Shown: positions 34,501-41,581 of the stretch, piece after piece | Layout of the letters: each line of letters starts with the position of its first letter | Position numbering within the stretch: the stretch's first letter is position 1 | Origin: Massilia sp. NR 4-1 | Lineage (GTDB): Bacteria; Pseudomonadota; Gammaproteobacteria; Burkholderiales; Burkholderiaceae_D | Direction: 5' to 3' | Assembly: GCF_001191005.1 (NCBI RefSeq) | Contig: NZ_CP012201.1 | Span: forward strand, 4,402,001-4,466,000 | DNA: 64,000 nt | Made by a program: the position numbers and the translations under genes | Notes under the pieces: generated by a model | Told to the model about the DNA's origin: nothing | Seen by the model: only the letters and a program-made list of their open reading frames with translations | The model's database searches: none

Positions 34501-34891
34501 CGCGCCAGACCAGGGTCTGGTTATCGGCCTTGTACAGCTCGAAGCGCAGCGGCTTCTTATAGATGCGCAGGGCCAGCGCCTCGGTCTGGATCAGGTGATG
34601 GTCGGGCAGCTCGCTGTGGCGGAAGGCCACGGCGGCGTAATCGGTCTTCAGCACGATGGGGGCGGCCTTGTCACCCGCACCGGTGAACTTGCCCTGCGGC
34701 CCAGCCAGGATGCGGAACACGTCCGGCCGCAGCAGCTCCACGCGCAGCGCCACGCCCTTGTCCGTCGCCAGTTCCAGCTTGCTGTCTTTCTGGGCGAATT
34801 TGTTCAGATTACCGACCGGCGCGGCGCTGGCGCTCAGGCACAGCAGGGTAGCGGCGGTGGCGAACAGGGTCTTGCGAAGCACTGGCAGCAT
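31589..34891 (-). CDS. Secreted GH31 glycosidase, probable alpha-N-acetylgalactosaminidase, with F5/8-like and NPCBM modules
   Basis: A 1,100-residue exported enzyme; the ATG at 34891 starts a signal peptide (MLPVLRKTLFATAATLLCLS), and an in-frame ATG at 34921 is possible. N-terminal beta-sandwich ~25-245, GH31 barrel ~250-600, C-terminal beta domains to ~720, an F5/8-like region (~770-900) and an NPCBM-type domain (~960-1090, with GGLQFQVHGDGKLLFDSGLI). The usual GH31 WxDMNE nucleophile motif is absent; instead KLDVAW (Asp364) and WTGDQSGSWDY (Asp415) occur, as I recall from the GH31 alpha-N-acetylgalactosaminidase subfamily, together with GLSGQAYATGDVDGIFGG. It is the first gene of the six-gene operon. 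Subfamily assignment rests on memory of motifs. Confidence 0.86.
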   Translation of the reverse strand: MLPVLRKTLFATAATLLCLSASAAPVGNLNKFAQKDSKLELATDKGVALRVELLRPDVFRILAGPQGKFTGAGDKAAPIVLKTDYAAVAFRHSELPDHHLIQTEALALRIYKKPLRFELYKADNQTLVWREMQPLELSADSSFQTLSTTANEHFFGGGQQNGAYSFKGKELPISYSGGWEEGDRPSPAPFYMTSAGYGVLRNTWANGSYDFRSNEFITAGHRENRFDAYYFAGGSIHKVLNAYTELTGRAALLPRWAYEYGDADCYNDKDNVKKPGTTPPGWSDGPTGSTPDVVLSVAAKYREHDMPGGWILPNDGYGCGYTDLPKVVEGLKQYGFRTGLWTENGVDKIKWEVGTAGSRAQKLDVAWTGQGYQFALDANKAAADGILSNSDARPFIWTVMGWAGMQRYAVTWTGDQSGSWDYIRWHIPTLIGSGLSGQAYATGDVDGIFGGSPETYTRDLQWKTFTPVLMGMSGWAKNERKHPWWFDEPYRSINRDYLKLKMRLTPYMYTYSREAEQTGAPIVRGLMWDHPADPHANDEAYKYQFLLGRDFLVAPVYRSQAASKGWRKNIYLPQGQWVDYWDGRVIEAGASGKVIDYPVTLDKLPVLVRAGAIIPMYPSALYDGQVPKDVLTLDIYPHGQSAFTMYEDDGNTRQYKDGAFSSQQFTVQAPQGRAGDISVEVGAVQGKYAGQEEERVYRLQVHSRAKPQSLALGGQALKEYATLADFEKGGAGWFYDAQSKYGTVHAKSEKTSVRAAYRFDLAIASDAVLAQTPAFGAAPDLGNAVAADSILVLNRPAEEPGHKLENAFDDKPDTWFRTIRDQSQKTGAHEFTLALGERRMINGFEISPRNDKHWQSGQVRDFEIYLGDRNGEWGQPVYTGRLKLVEGKQKVEFPAKAGSLFRFRVLSTQEQGQDENTNDPMVTATNGNGKQAKAFNAFLPPQVNPITISEFRVLEAPAPNRAKQQLALSEAKPDLSRNLSKPRLLQMNGLKFSKGLPVAAQSQADYRLSGDWQLFRADVGIDDSCRQAGGLQFQVHGDGKLLFDSGLIAAPAVVKPELDIRGVSLLSLRTLGAHGKDAAKVCANWANATVIGFEGDKAGK

Positions 34892-35259
34892 GGGGCGGGT
34901 CCGGTCTGGTGAATGTTGCACAGAATGTACACAAGCCCGGCCGCAAAGGCCAGCGACGCTTTTTCACCGGCCGCATTAGAAAAATTTAAGGGCGGCATTC
35001 AACGCCCGCTTACTTGTCTGTTTGCATTCATAACAATGGGGGGACTGGCCCTCATCACCCCTCCTATGAACTTATCTTTTCCATCCTTTCTTCCCATCCT
35101 TCTGTCCGTCCTGGCTTAGAAAGCGGATTTTCCGCAGGAAATTAAGGAATTAATTGATAAAAAGTATTTTTTATTGCCGTTTATTCAATCACGCTTTATC
35201 ATGCGCGGCGCTTCAATACCGCAAGTAACAATTTAAAACCACTTCAACAAAGATTGACC
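34892..35259. promoter_or_regulatory. Divergent control region of the GH31 operon and OMP gene, with shared element copy 2 (34974-35011)
   Basis: This 368-bp gene-free stretch contains CATTAGAAAAATTT at 34974-34987 and AACGCCCGCTT at 35001-35011, both identical to sequences before the Oar-like receptor gene. On the minus strand TTGAAT, a 17-nt spacer and TCTAAT form a plausible sigma-70 promoter for GH31, with the -10 inside the 14-mer. The part near 35140-35250 is AT-rich and probably carries the promoter of the outer-membrane protein gene. A 68-codon ORF at 34913-35119 lacks coding character and was not called. Confidence 0.6.
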
Positions 35260-35838
35260 ATGAAAAAGATTCTCTTCGCTGCCCTGATCGCCGCTTCCTT
35301 CAATGCCGCGGCGGACAATGCCGGTGCCCTGCGCTATGTTGTCGGCGCCGGCCTGACCATCGGCGGCGACAAGCTGGCCACCGCCACCTACACCAATGGC
35401 CACAGCGCCAACATCAAGGCCGGCTCCGGCCTGCAAGTACTGGCCGGCGTGGACTACCGCGTGGCCGAACAGGTATCGCTGCAAGCGACCCTGGGCTACC
35501 ATGTCCACTTCACCCCGAGCGCATCGAATGGCGACGCCAGCTTCACCCGCATTCCAGTCGAGCTGCTGGCCTACTATCACCTGAACAACCAGTGGCGCGT
35601 AGGCGGCGGTGTGCGCTATGTGGCCAGCCCGGAACTGAACGGCAAAGGCGCGGCGTCCAATATCGATATGGACTTCAAGAACACCACCGGCGCCGTGCTG
35701 GAGGCCGAATACTTCGTCAACCATAACTTCGGCGTGAAGCTGCGCGCCGTGAGCGAGAAGTATGAGCCGAAATCGGGCAAGTACACCGGCAAGGCCAGCG
35801 GCAACCACATCGGCATCTTCGGCAACTACTACTTCTAA
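35260..35838 (+). CDS. Small outer-membrane beta-barrel protein
   Basis: A 192-residue exported protein starting at ATG 35260 (an in-frame TTG lies two codons earlier). Signal peptide MKKILFAALIAASFNAAA. The mature part shows alternating hydrophobic/polar strands (ALRYVVGAGLTIGGDKL, LQVLAGVDYRVAEQVSLQATL, WRVGGGVRYVASPEL) and ends GNHIGIFGNYYF, the aromatic C-terminus of Bam-inserted barrels. About eight strands would fit the OmpA/OmpX/OmpW-like superfamily. No ligand can be named. It is monocistronic, with its own terminator. Confidence 0.85.
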   Translation: MKKILFAALIAASFNAAADNAGALRYVVGAGLTIGGDKLATATYTNGHSANIKAGSGLQVLAGVDYRVAEQVSLQATLGYHVHFTPSASNGDASFTRIPVELLAYYHLNNQWRVGGGVRYVASPELNGKGAASNIDMDFKNTTGAVLEAEYFVNHNFGVKLRAVSEKYEPKSGKYTGKASGNHIGIFGNYYF

Positions 35839-35860
35839 GCCGGCGCCGCATAAAACAAAA

Positions 35861-35891
35861 GCCGTCCTGCCAGAAGCGGGACGGCTTTTTT
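35861..35891. terminator. Terminator between the OMP gene and phaB
   Basis: A 10-bp stem with one G-T pair (GCCGTCCTGC / GCGGGACGGC, loop CAGAA) is followed by six T on the plus strand; an A-rich left flank lets it also end the convergent phaAB transcript. Confidence 0.93.
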
Positions 35892-35909
35892 GCGCCAGCG
35901 CGGGCTGGT

Positions 35910-36650
35910 TTAGTACATATGCTGGCCGCCGTTGATGGCGATGTTCGCGCCGGTCACGAAGGCGGCTTCTTCCGACGCCAGGTAGGCGACCAGGCCGGCC
36001 ACTTCTTCCGGTTTGCCCAGGCGCGACATCGGGATCTGCGGCAGGATTTTCGATTCCAGCACTTCCTGCGGGATTTCCATCACCATCTTGGTGCCGATAT
36101 AGCCCGGCGAGATGGTGTTCACGGTCACGCCCTTGCGCGCCACTTCCAGCGCCAGCGCCTTGGTGAAACCGTGCACCCCGGCCTTGGCGGCCGAGTAGTT
36201 GGTCTGGCCGAAAGCGCCTTTCTGGCCGTTCACGGAGGAGATATTGATGATGCGTCCCCAGCCGCGCTCCACCATGCCGTCCGCTACCGGCTTGGTCATA
36301 TTGAAGACGGAATCCAGATTGGTGCCCATCACCGCGTCCCAATTGGTCTTGTCCATCTTCTTGAACGTCATGTCGCGGGTAATGCCTGCGTTATTCACCA
36401 GCACATCGACCGGGCCGATATCGCGCTCGACCGCCGCGACACAGGTCTGGGCCGAATCGTAGTCGGCCACGTCGCAGGGATAGGCCTTGAAGTCATAGCC
36501 CTGGTCGCGCATCGTCGCCAGCCACGATTCATGCGTCTTGTTCGATGGGGAATACGTGGTTACTACCTTGTAGCCCAGGGCTGCCAGTTTGATGCATACC
36601 GCTTCGCCGAGACCACCCATGCCGCCTGTTACCAATGCAACTCGTGCCAT
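35910..36650 (-). CDS. phaB: Acetoacetyl-CoA reductase
   Basis: A 246-residue NADPH-dependent SDR that makes (R)-3-hydroxybutyryl-CoA for polyhydroxybutyrate. PhaB hallmarks are VALVTGGMGGLGEA, the NNAGITRDMTFKKMD stretch, ISSVNGQKGAFGQTNYSAAKAG with catalytic Ser, Tyr152 and Lys156, and the C-terminal GANIAINGGQHMY. The ATG follows AGGGG. It lies 34 bp downstream of phaA on the same strand. No phaC synthase gene is in the window, so polymerisation must be encoded elsewhere. Confidence 0.96.
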   Translation of the reverse strand: MARVALVTGGMGGLGEAVCIKLAALGYKVVTTYSPSNKTHESWLATMRDQGYDFKAYPCDVADYDSAQTCVAAVERDIGPVDVLVNNAGITRDMTFKKMDKTNWDAVMGTNLDSVFNMTKPVADGMVERGWGRIINISSVNGQKGAFGQTNYSAAKAGVHGFTKALALEVARKGVTVNTISPGYIGTKMVMEIPQEVLESKILPQIPMSRLGKPEEVAGLVAYLASEEAAFVTGANIAINGGQHMY

Positions 36651-36684
36651 ATGTTATCCCCTGTTTTGCGTTCAAAAAAACTGC

Positions 36685-37863
36685 TTAATCCCTTTCGACC
36701 GCCAGCGCCACGCCCATGCCGCCGCCGATGCACAGCGAGGCCAGGCCTTTTTTCGCGTCGCGGCGCGCCATTTCGTGCAGCAGCGTCACCAGGATGCGCG
36801 CGCCCGAAGCACCGATCGGGTGGCCGATGGCGATGGCGCCGCCGTTGACGTTGATCTTGCTGGTGTCCCAACCCATTTCGCGGTTGACGGCGATCGCCTG
36901 CGCCGCGAAGGCTTCGTTGATCTCCATCAGGTCCAGGTCCTGCGGCGTCCAGCCGGCTTTTTGCAGGCACAGTTTGGAAGCCGACACCGGCCCCAGGCCC
37001 ATCACGGCCGGATCCAGGCCGGAGGAGGCGTAGGACTTGATGCGCGCCAGCGGTTTCAGGCCGAGCTGCTTGGCCTGGGTGGCCGTCATCATGATCACGG
37101 CGGCGGCGCCGTCGTTGATGCCGGAAGCGTTACCGGCGGTCACGCTGCCCTCTTTCGAGAAGGCCGGACGCAGCGACGACAGCGCGTCCAGTGTGGAACC
37201 GGCCTTGATGTATTCGTCGCTGTCGAAGACGATGCTGCCCTTCTTCTGCACGATTTCCAGCGGCAGGATCTCATCCTTGAACTTGCCGGCCTTCTGCGCC
37301 GCTTCGGCCTTCTGCTGCGAAGCCAGCGCGAACTCGTCCTGCTCGGCGCGCGAAATCTCGTATTTCTTCGCCACGTTCTCGGCCGTCACGCCCATGTGGT
37401 ACTGGTTGTACACATCCCACAGGCCATCGACGATCATGGTGTCGACCATCTTGGCGTCGCCCATGCGGAAGCCGTCGCGCGAACCGTTCAGCGCGTGCGG
37501 CGCGGCGCTCATGTTTTCCTGGCCGCCGGCGATGATGATATTGGCGTCGCCGCATTTGATGGCTTGCGCCGCCAGATGGGTGGCTTTCAGGCCGCTGCCG
37601 CACACCTTGTTGATGGTGTAGGCGGGAATGGCGGAGGGCAGGCCGGCCTTGATCACGGCCTGGCGCGCCGGGTTCTGGCCCACGGCGGCGGTCAGCACCT
37701 GGCCCAGAATGGCTTCGCTGATCAGATTGGGGTCGATGCCGGTTTGCGCCAGCAGGCCCTTGATGACGTGGGCGCCCAGTTCGGACGCCGGAATCTTGGC
37801 CAGGCTGCCGCCGAATTTGCCGACCGCGGTACGGCCCGCGGCTACGATAACTACATCATCCAT
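36685..37863 (-). CDS. phaA: Acetyl-CoA acetyltransferase (beta-ketothiolase)
   Basis: A 392-residue biosynthetic thiolase condensing two acetyl-CoA to acetoacetyl-CoA. The catalytic residues sit at Cys88 (INKVCGSGLKA), His348 (GHPIGASGAR) and Cys378 (LCIGGGMG), the expected PhaA spacing. It is the first gene of phaA-phaB. The upstream region (37864-38070) holds an FNR/Anr-type box and a strong operator-like dyad, suggesting oxygen-linked plus another control. Confidence 0.96.
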   Translation of the reverse strand: MDDVVIVAAGRTAVGKFGGSLAKIPASELGAHVIKGLLAQTGIDPNLISEAILGQVLTAAVGQNPARQAVIKAGLPSAIPAYTINKVCGSGLKATHLAAQAIKCGDANIIIAGGQENMSAAPHALNGSRDGFRMGDAKMVDTMIVDGLWDVYNQYHMGVTAENVAKKYEISRAEQDEFALASQQKAEAAQKAGKFKDEILPLEIVQKKGSIVFDSDEYIKAGSTLDALSSLRPAFSKEGSVTAGNASGINDGAAAVIMMTATQAKQLGLKPLARIKSYASSGLDPAVMGLGPVSASKLCLQKAGWTPQDLDLMEINEAFAAQAIAVNREMGWDTSKINVNGGAIAIGHPIGASGARILVTLLHEMARRDAKKGLASLCIGGGMGVALAVERD

Positions 37864-37948
37864 TTGTTTCTCCAGTGTGCTGAAAGTTTTTCAGCGAGGT
37901 TGGTCAAGCGATATCGTTGGTTTCATTCTAACGAACAGCGTGGGCCTA

Positions 37949-37970
37949 TTCCAGTAGTCTCTTACTGGAA
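37949..37970. promoter_or_regulatory. Operator-like dyad upstream of phaAB
   Basis: TTCCAGTA-N6-TACTGGAA is a perfect 8-bp inverted repeat 86-107 bp before the phaA start. Its length and symmetry are those of a dimeric regulator site. I do not recognise the cognate protein. Confidence 0.55.
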
Positions 37971-38028
37971 ATCTGGGGTGTGCATTGACGTAGAGCAGAA
38001 ATGCTAATTGTTGAGGGACAAAGAACGT

Positions 38029-38042
38029 TTGATTTACATCAA
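38029..38042. promoter_or_regulatory. FNR/Anr-type box upstream of phaAB
   Basis: TTGATTTACATCAA matches the FNR consensus TTGAT-N4-ATCAA at every specified base. It lies about 166 bp upstream of the phaA ATG, in the gap after metR. The distance is long for direct activation, so a distal promoter or an unrelated coincidence is possible. Confidence 0.55.
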
Positions 38043-38061
38043 GCTTGCTGCAATTGTGCAT

Positions 38062-38087
38062 AAAAAGACAATTGTCGTCACGACAAT
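38062..38087 (-). terminator. Terminator overlapping the metR stop codon
   Basis: On the minus strand ATTGTCG-TGA-CGACAAT forms a 7-bp stem whose loop is the metR stop codon itself, followed by TGTCTTTTT. It fits a Rho-independent terminator, although the loop is only 3 nt and the T-tract starts 4 nt after the stem. Confidence 0.65.
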
Positions 38088-38986
38088 AACTCGATACCGT
38101 CCAGCGTGCGCGCGCACTGTTCCCGTATCACATTCACGAAGTCGAGCACGAAGGCTTTTTGCCGCAAGGCGTCCGGCACCGACACGAACAGATCGCTCCA
38201 CAAGCCTTGGTCGCCGACCGGGCGCGCGCTCACATAGTCGTAATCCACATAGTTCTTGATGGCCCAGTTCGGCAGCGCGGCCACGCCGCGCCGGCTCGCC
38301 ACCAGTTGCAGCACCGCCACCGTCAACTCGGCCGTGCGGCGCTGGTAATGGATGCCGGCCGGCTTCAGCACTTCGCGGATCAGGTCGATGCGCGACTCCG
38401 GCACCGGATAGGTAATCAGGGTTTCGCCTTCAAAGTCGGCCGCCTGCAGGCGGCGCTTGGCCTGCAATTTATGCTTCAGCGCCATCACCGTCAGGATTTC
38501 AAAGCGGAACAGCGGGAAGGTGGCGAACTCGCTGGCGTAGTTGGAGCCGATCACCAGGTCGGCATTGCCGGCGCGCAGCAGATCGCAGGGTTCGCTGTGG
38601 AAACCCGACACCAGGTCGATTTCCACTTCCGGCCAGCGCTGGCGGAATTCGTCCATGACCGGCATCAGCCAATCGAAGCAGGTATGGCATTCGAGCGCCA
38701 CGCGCAGCTGGCCCTGGTCGCCCTGGGACAGGCGGGCCACATCGCGCTCGGCTTGCTCGATTTCCGGCAGCAGGGTGTCGGCCAGGCGCAGCAGGCGCGC
38801 GCCGGTGGCGGTGAACCCGATGGGCACGGTCTTGCGCTCGAACAGGGGACCGCCGTAGCGGTCTTCCAGCAGCTTGATCTGATGCGACAGGGCCGATTGC
38901 GTCAGATTCAGCAGTTGTGCAGCGCGCACCAGACTGCCGGCCGAGCGCAGCGCGGACAGGGTGCGGAGATGGCGGATTTCCAGCAT
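38078..38986 (-). CDS. metR: LysR-family regulator of methionine synthesis
   Basis: A 302-residue LysR protein. The N-terminal helix-turn-helix region (RHLRTLSALRSAGSLVRAAQLLNLTQSALSHQIKLLED) and the effector-domain segment GHLRVALECHTCFDWLMPV-like part at ~93-112 follow MetR. MetR uses homocysteine as co-inducer and activates metE. The gene is divergent from metE, and a perfect MetR consensus box lies in the 109-bp gap, 10 bp before its own ATG, fitting autoregulation as well as metE activation. Confidence 0.94.
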   Translation of the reverse strand: MLEIRHLRTLSALRSAGSLVRAAQLLNLTQSALSHQIKLLEDRYGGPLFERKTVPIGFTATGARLLRLADTLLPEIEQAERDVARLSQGDQGQLRVALECHTCFDWLMPVMDEFRQRWPEVEIDLVSGFHSEPCDLLRAGNADLVIGSNYASEFATFPLFRFEILTVMALKHKLQAKRRLQAADFEGETLITYPVPESRIDLIREVLKPAGIHYQRRTAELTVAVLQLVASRRGVAALPNWAIKNYVDYDYVSARPVGDQGLWSDLFVSVPDALRQKAFVLDFVNVIREQCARTLDGIELLS

Positions 38987-38995
38987 GGTTTTGTA

Positions 38996-39008
38996 TGAAA
39001 ATCTTTCA
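38996..39008. promoter_or_regulatory. MetR-binding box in the metR/metE intergenic region
   Basis: TGAAAATCTTTCA fits the E. coli MetR consensus TGAANNTNNTTCA exactly. About 10 bp to the right a degenerate copy (CAAAATCTTTCG) follows, so two tandem sites, as in E. coli metE, are likely. Confidence 0.75.
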
Positions 39009-39095
39009 AGTTAAGACGCAAAATCTTTCGTTTTTATTATGGGAAGAATTGTCGCACACTCTACATCACCAATATTTAATGCGGATGACAATTTC

Positions 39096-41456
39096 ATGAA
39101 TGCAATTCAGACCCATATCCCCGGTTTCCCGCGCATCGGCGCGGCCCGTGAACTGAAATTCGCGCTGGAACGCCACTGGCGCGGCGAAGCGAGCGAAAGC
39201 GAACTGGAAGCGGTCGGCCGCGAGCTGCGCGCCCGCCACTGGGCGCAGCAGCGCGCCGCCGGACTCGACTTCGTCACCGTCGGCGATTTCGCCTACTACG
39301 ACCACGTCGCCAACCACATCCAGCTGTTCGGCTGCGAACCGGCCCGCTTCGGCTTCGGCGCGCATGATTCGGCGCTGGCGCGCTACTTCACGATGGCGCG
39401 CGGCGGCCGTTCCGACGCCGCCTGCGGCCACGGTCCCGGCTGCGGCCATGCCGGTCATGCGCTGGAAATGACCAAGTGGTTCGACACCAACTACCACTAC
39501 CTGGTGCCTGAATTCTCGGAGCAGACCGCCTTTGCCCTGGCCGGCGAACGCCTGCTGGGCGAAGTGGCGGAAGCCCAGGCCCTGGGCCATCCGGTCAAGG
39601 CCGTGCTGCTCGGCCCCCTGAGCTTCCTTTACCTGGGCAAGGAGCGCGCGGCGGCCGAGGGCTTCTCGCGCCTCGACCTGCTGGAGCGCCTGCTGCCCGT
39701 ATACGGCGCGCTGCTGAGCCGTCTGAAGGAACAGGGCGTGGCCTGGGTCCAGATCGACGAGCCGATTCTCGGCCTGGACCTGCCGTCCGCCTGGCGCAAT
39801 GCCTTCGAGCAGGCTTACTGGCAGCTCAACCAGGCCGGCGCCCAGCTGTTGCTGGCCACCTATTTCGCCCCGCTCGAAGAAAACCTGAGCCTGGCCTGCC
39901 GCCTGCCGGTCGCCGGCCTGCATGTGGATGGCGTGCGCGCCGCGCATGAGCTGATCAATGTGGCCGACTGGCTGCCGGCGCACAAGGTGCTGTCGGTCGG
40001 CATCATCGATGGCCGCAATATCTGGCGCAGCGATCTGGATGCGGCCCTGGCCCGCCTGGCGCCCGTGCTGGCCAAGCGCGATGGCAAGCTGTGGCTGTCC
40101 ACCTCCTGCTCCCTGCTGCATGTGCCGTTCAGCCTCGATGCCGAAACCCAGCTCGATCCGGAACTGAAAAGCTGGCTCGCCTTCGCCGCCGAAAAACTCG
40201 GGGAGCTGGCCGTACTGAAAGCGGCGGTGGCACCGGGCGACGCAAGCCATGCCGCTGCCGGCCAGTCCGCCGCCGAGGCGCTGGCCGAGGCCCGCGCCCG
40301 CATCACGGCCCGCCGCGCCAGCGCCCGCGTGCATAATGCGGCCGTCGCCGCGCGCCTGGAGGCCGTGGCGGCCGATCCGCAGGCCGACCGCCGCGCCGCG
40401 CCGTTCGCCCAGCGCCAGCAAGTGCAGCGCCAGCGCCTGCAGTTGCCCGCCTTCCCGACCACGACCATCGGTTCCTTCCCGCAAACCCCGGCCATCCGCG
40501 GGGCGCGCGCCGCCTTCAAGCGCGGCGAGCTGGCGGCTGACGCCTACGAGGCCGCGATGCGCGAGGAAATCGCCTACGCCATCGAGCGCCAGGAAATCCT
40601 GGGCCTGGACGTGCTGGTGCACGGCGAGGCCGAACGCAACGATATGGTCGAATACTTCGGCGAGCAGCTCGACGGCTTCGCCTTCACCCAGAACGGCTGG
40701 GTGCAGTCCTACGGTTCGCGCTGCGTCAAGCCGCCCGTGATCTATGGCGACGTCGCGCGCCCCGCCGCCATGACGGTGGCCTGGACCGTGCACGCGCAAA
40801 GCCTGACGCAAAAGCCCGTGAAAGGCATGCTGACCGGTCCCGTCACCATCCTGCAATGGTCCTTCGTGCGCGACGACCAGCCGCGCGAGCGCACCGCGCT
40901 GCAGATCGCGCTTGCCATCCGCGACGAGGTGGCCGACCTGGAACAGGCCGGCATCGCCGTGATCCAGATCGACGAACCGGCCGTGCGCGAAGGCTTGCCG
41001 CTGCGCCGCAGCCAGTGGAACGCCTATCTGGACTGGGCCACCAAGGCCTTCCGTCTGAGCGCCGGCGTGGCGCGCGACGAAACCCAGATCCACACCCATA
41101 TGTGCTACGCCGAGTTCAACGACATCCTGCCGCAGATCGCCGCCATGGACGCCGACGTCATCACCATCGAGACCAGCCGCTCGGATATGGAGCTGCTGCG
41201 CGGCTTCGGCCAGTTCCGCTACCCGAACGAGATCGGCCCCGGTGTGTACGACATCCACTCGCCGCGCGTGCCCTCGGCCGCCGAAATGACGGCCCTGCTG
41301 CGCAAGGCCAGCGCCGTGATCCCGCCGTCCAATCTGTGGGTCAACCCGGACTGCGGCCTGAAAACGCGCGGCTGGGACGAAACCAATCTGGCCCTGGCCA
41401 ATATGGTCAGCGCGGCGCGCCAGCTGCGGGCCGAGACGAAGGCCACAACGGCATAA
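39096..41456 (+). CDS. metE: Cobalamin-independent methionine synthase
   Basis: A 786-residue enzyme transferring a methyl group from 5-methyltetrahydropteroyltriglutamate to homocysteine. The ATG at 39096 gives the typical N-terminus THIPGFPRIGAARELK; an earlier in-frame ATG at 39039 lies in the promoter. Two barrels: the N-terminal one ~1-370 and the catalytic one from ~440 (FPTTTIGSFPQTPAIR). Zinc ligands are seen in IHTHMCYAEFND (His-x-Cys) and the C-terminal NPDCGLKTRGW. A His/Cys-rich insert near residue 110 (CGHGPGCGHAGHA) is unusual and could bind metal. No cobalamin or SAM riboswitch is visible in the short leader; control is by MetR. Confidence 0.96.
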   Translation: MNAIQTHIPGFPRIGAARELKFALERHWRGEASESELEAVGRELRARHWAQQRAAGLDFVTVGDFAYYDHVANHIQLFGCEPARFGFGAHDSALARYFTMARGGRSDAACGHGPGCGHAGHALEMTKWFDTNYHYLVPEFSEQTAFALAGERLLGEVAEAQALGHPVKAVLLGPLSFLYLGKERAAAEGFSRLDLLERLLPVYGALLSRLKEQGVAWVQIDEPILGLDLPSAWRNAFEQAYWQLNQAGAQLLLATYFAPLEENLSLACRLPVAGLHVDGVRAAHELINVADWLPAHKVLSVGIIDGRNIWRSDLDAALARLAPVLAKRDGKLWLSTSCSLLHVPFSLDAETQLDPELKSWLAFAAEKLGELAVLKAAVAPGDASHAAAGQSAAEALAEARARITARRASARVHNAAVAARLEAVAADPQADRRAAPFAQRQQVQRQRLQLPAFPTTTIGSFPQTPAIRGARAAFKRGELAADAYEAAMREEIAYAIERQEILGLDVLVHGEAERNDMVEYFGEQLDGFAFTQNGWVQSYGSRCVKPPVIYGDVARPAAMTVAWTVHAQSLTQKPVKGMLTGPVTILQWSFVRDDQPRERTALQIALAIRDEVADLEQAGIAVIQIDEPAVREGLPLRRSQWNAYLDWATKAFRLSAGVARDETQIHTHMCYAEFNDILPQIAAMDADVITIETSRSDMELLRGFGQFRYPNEIGPGVYDIHSPRVPSAAEMTALLRKASAVIPPSNLWVNPDCGLKTRGWDETNLALANMVSAARQLRAETKATTA

Positions 41457-41581
41457 AAACGGCTGTAACACGCATGGATGCTAGGGGGAGCGCGCTTTGA
41501 TTCAAGCAAAGCCACTCCCCTTTCTTGATTTTCCACAGTAGAATGCTGGGGCCGGGCCAGCCCACCTTCTTACTACCGTTT

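Noticed and set aside
31589..34891. Naming the GH31 enzyme a plain alpha-glucosidase, or a sulfoquinovosidase
   Set aside because: The WxDMNE alpha-glucosidase nucleophile motif is missing. The neighbours lack sulfo-sugar enzymes but include amino-acid-type deacylase and PLP genes.
34913..35119. A 68-codon ORF in the GH31/OMP gap
   Set aside because: It overlaps the GH31 promoter region, has no ribosome site, is AT-rich unlike local genes and resembles no protein I know.
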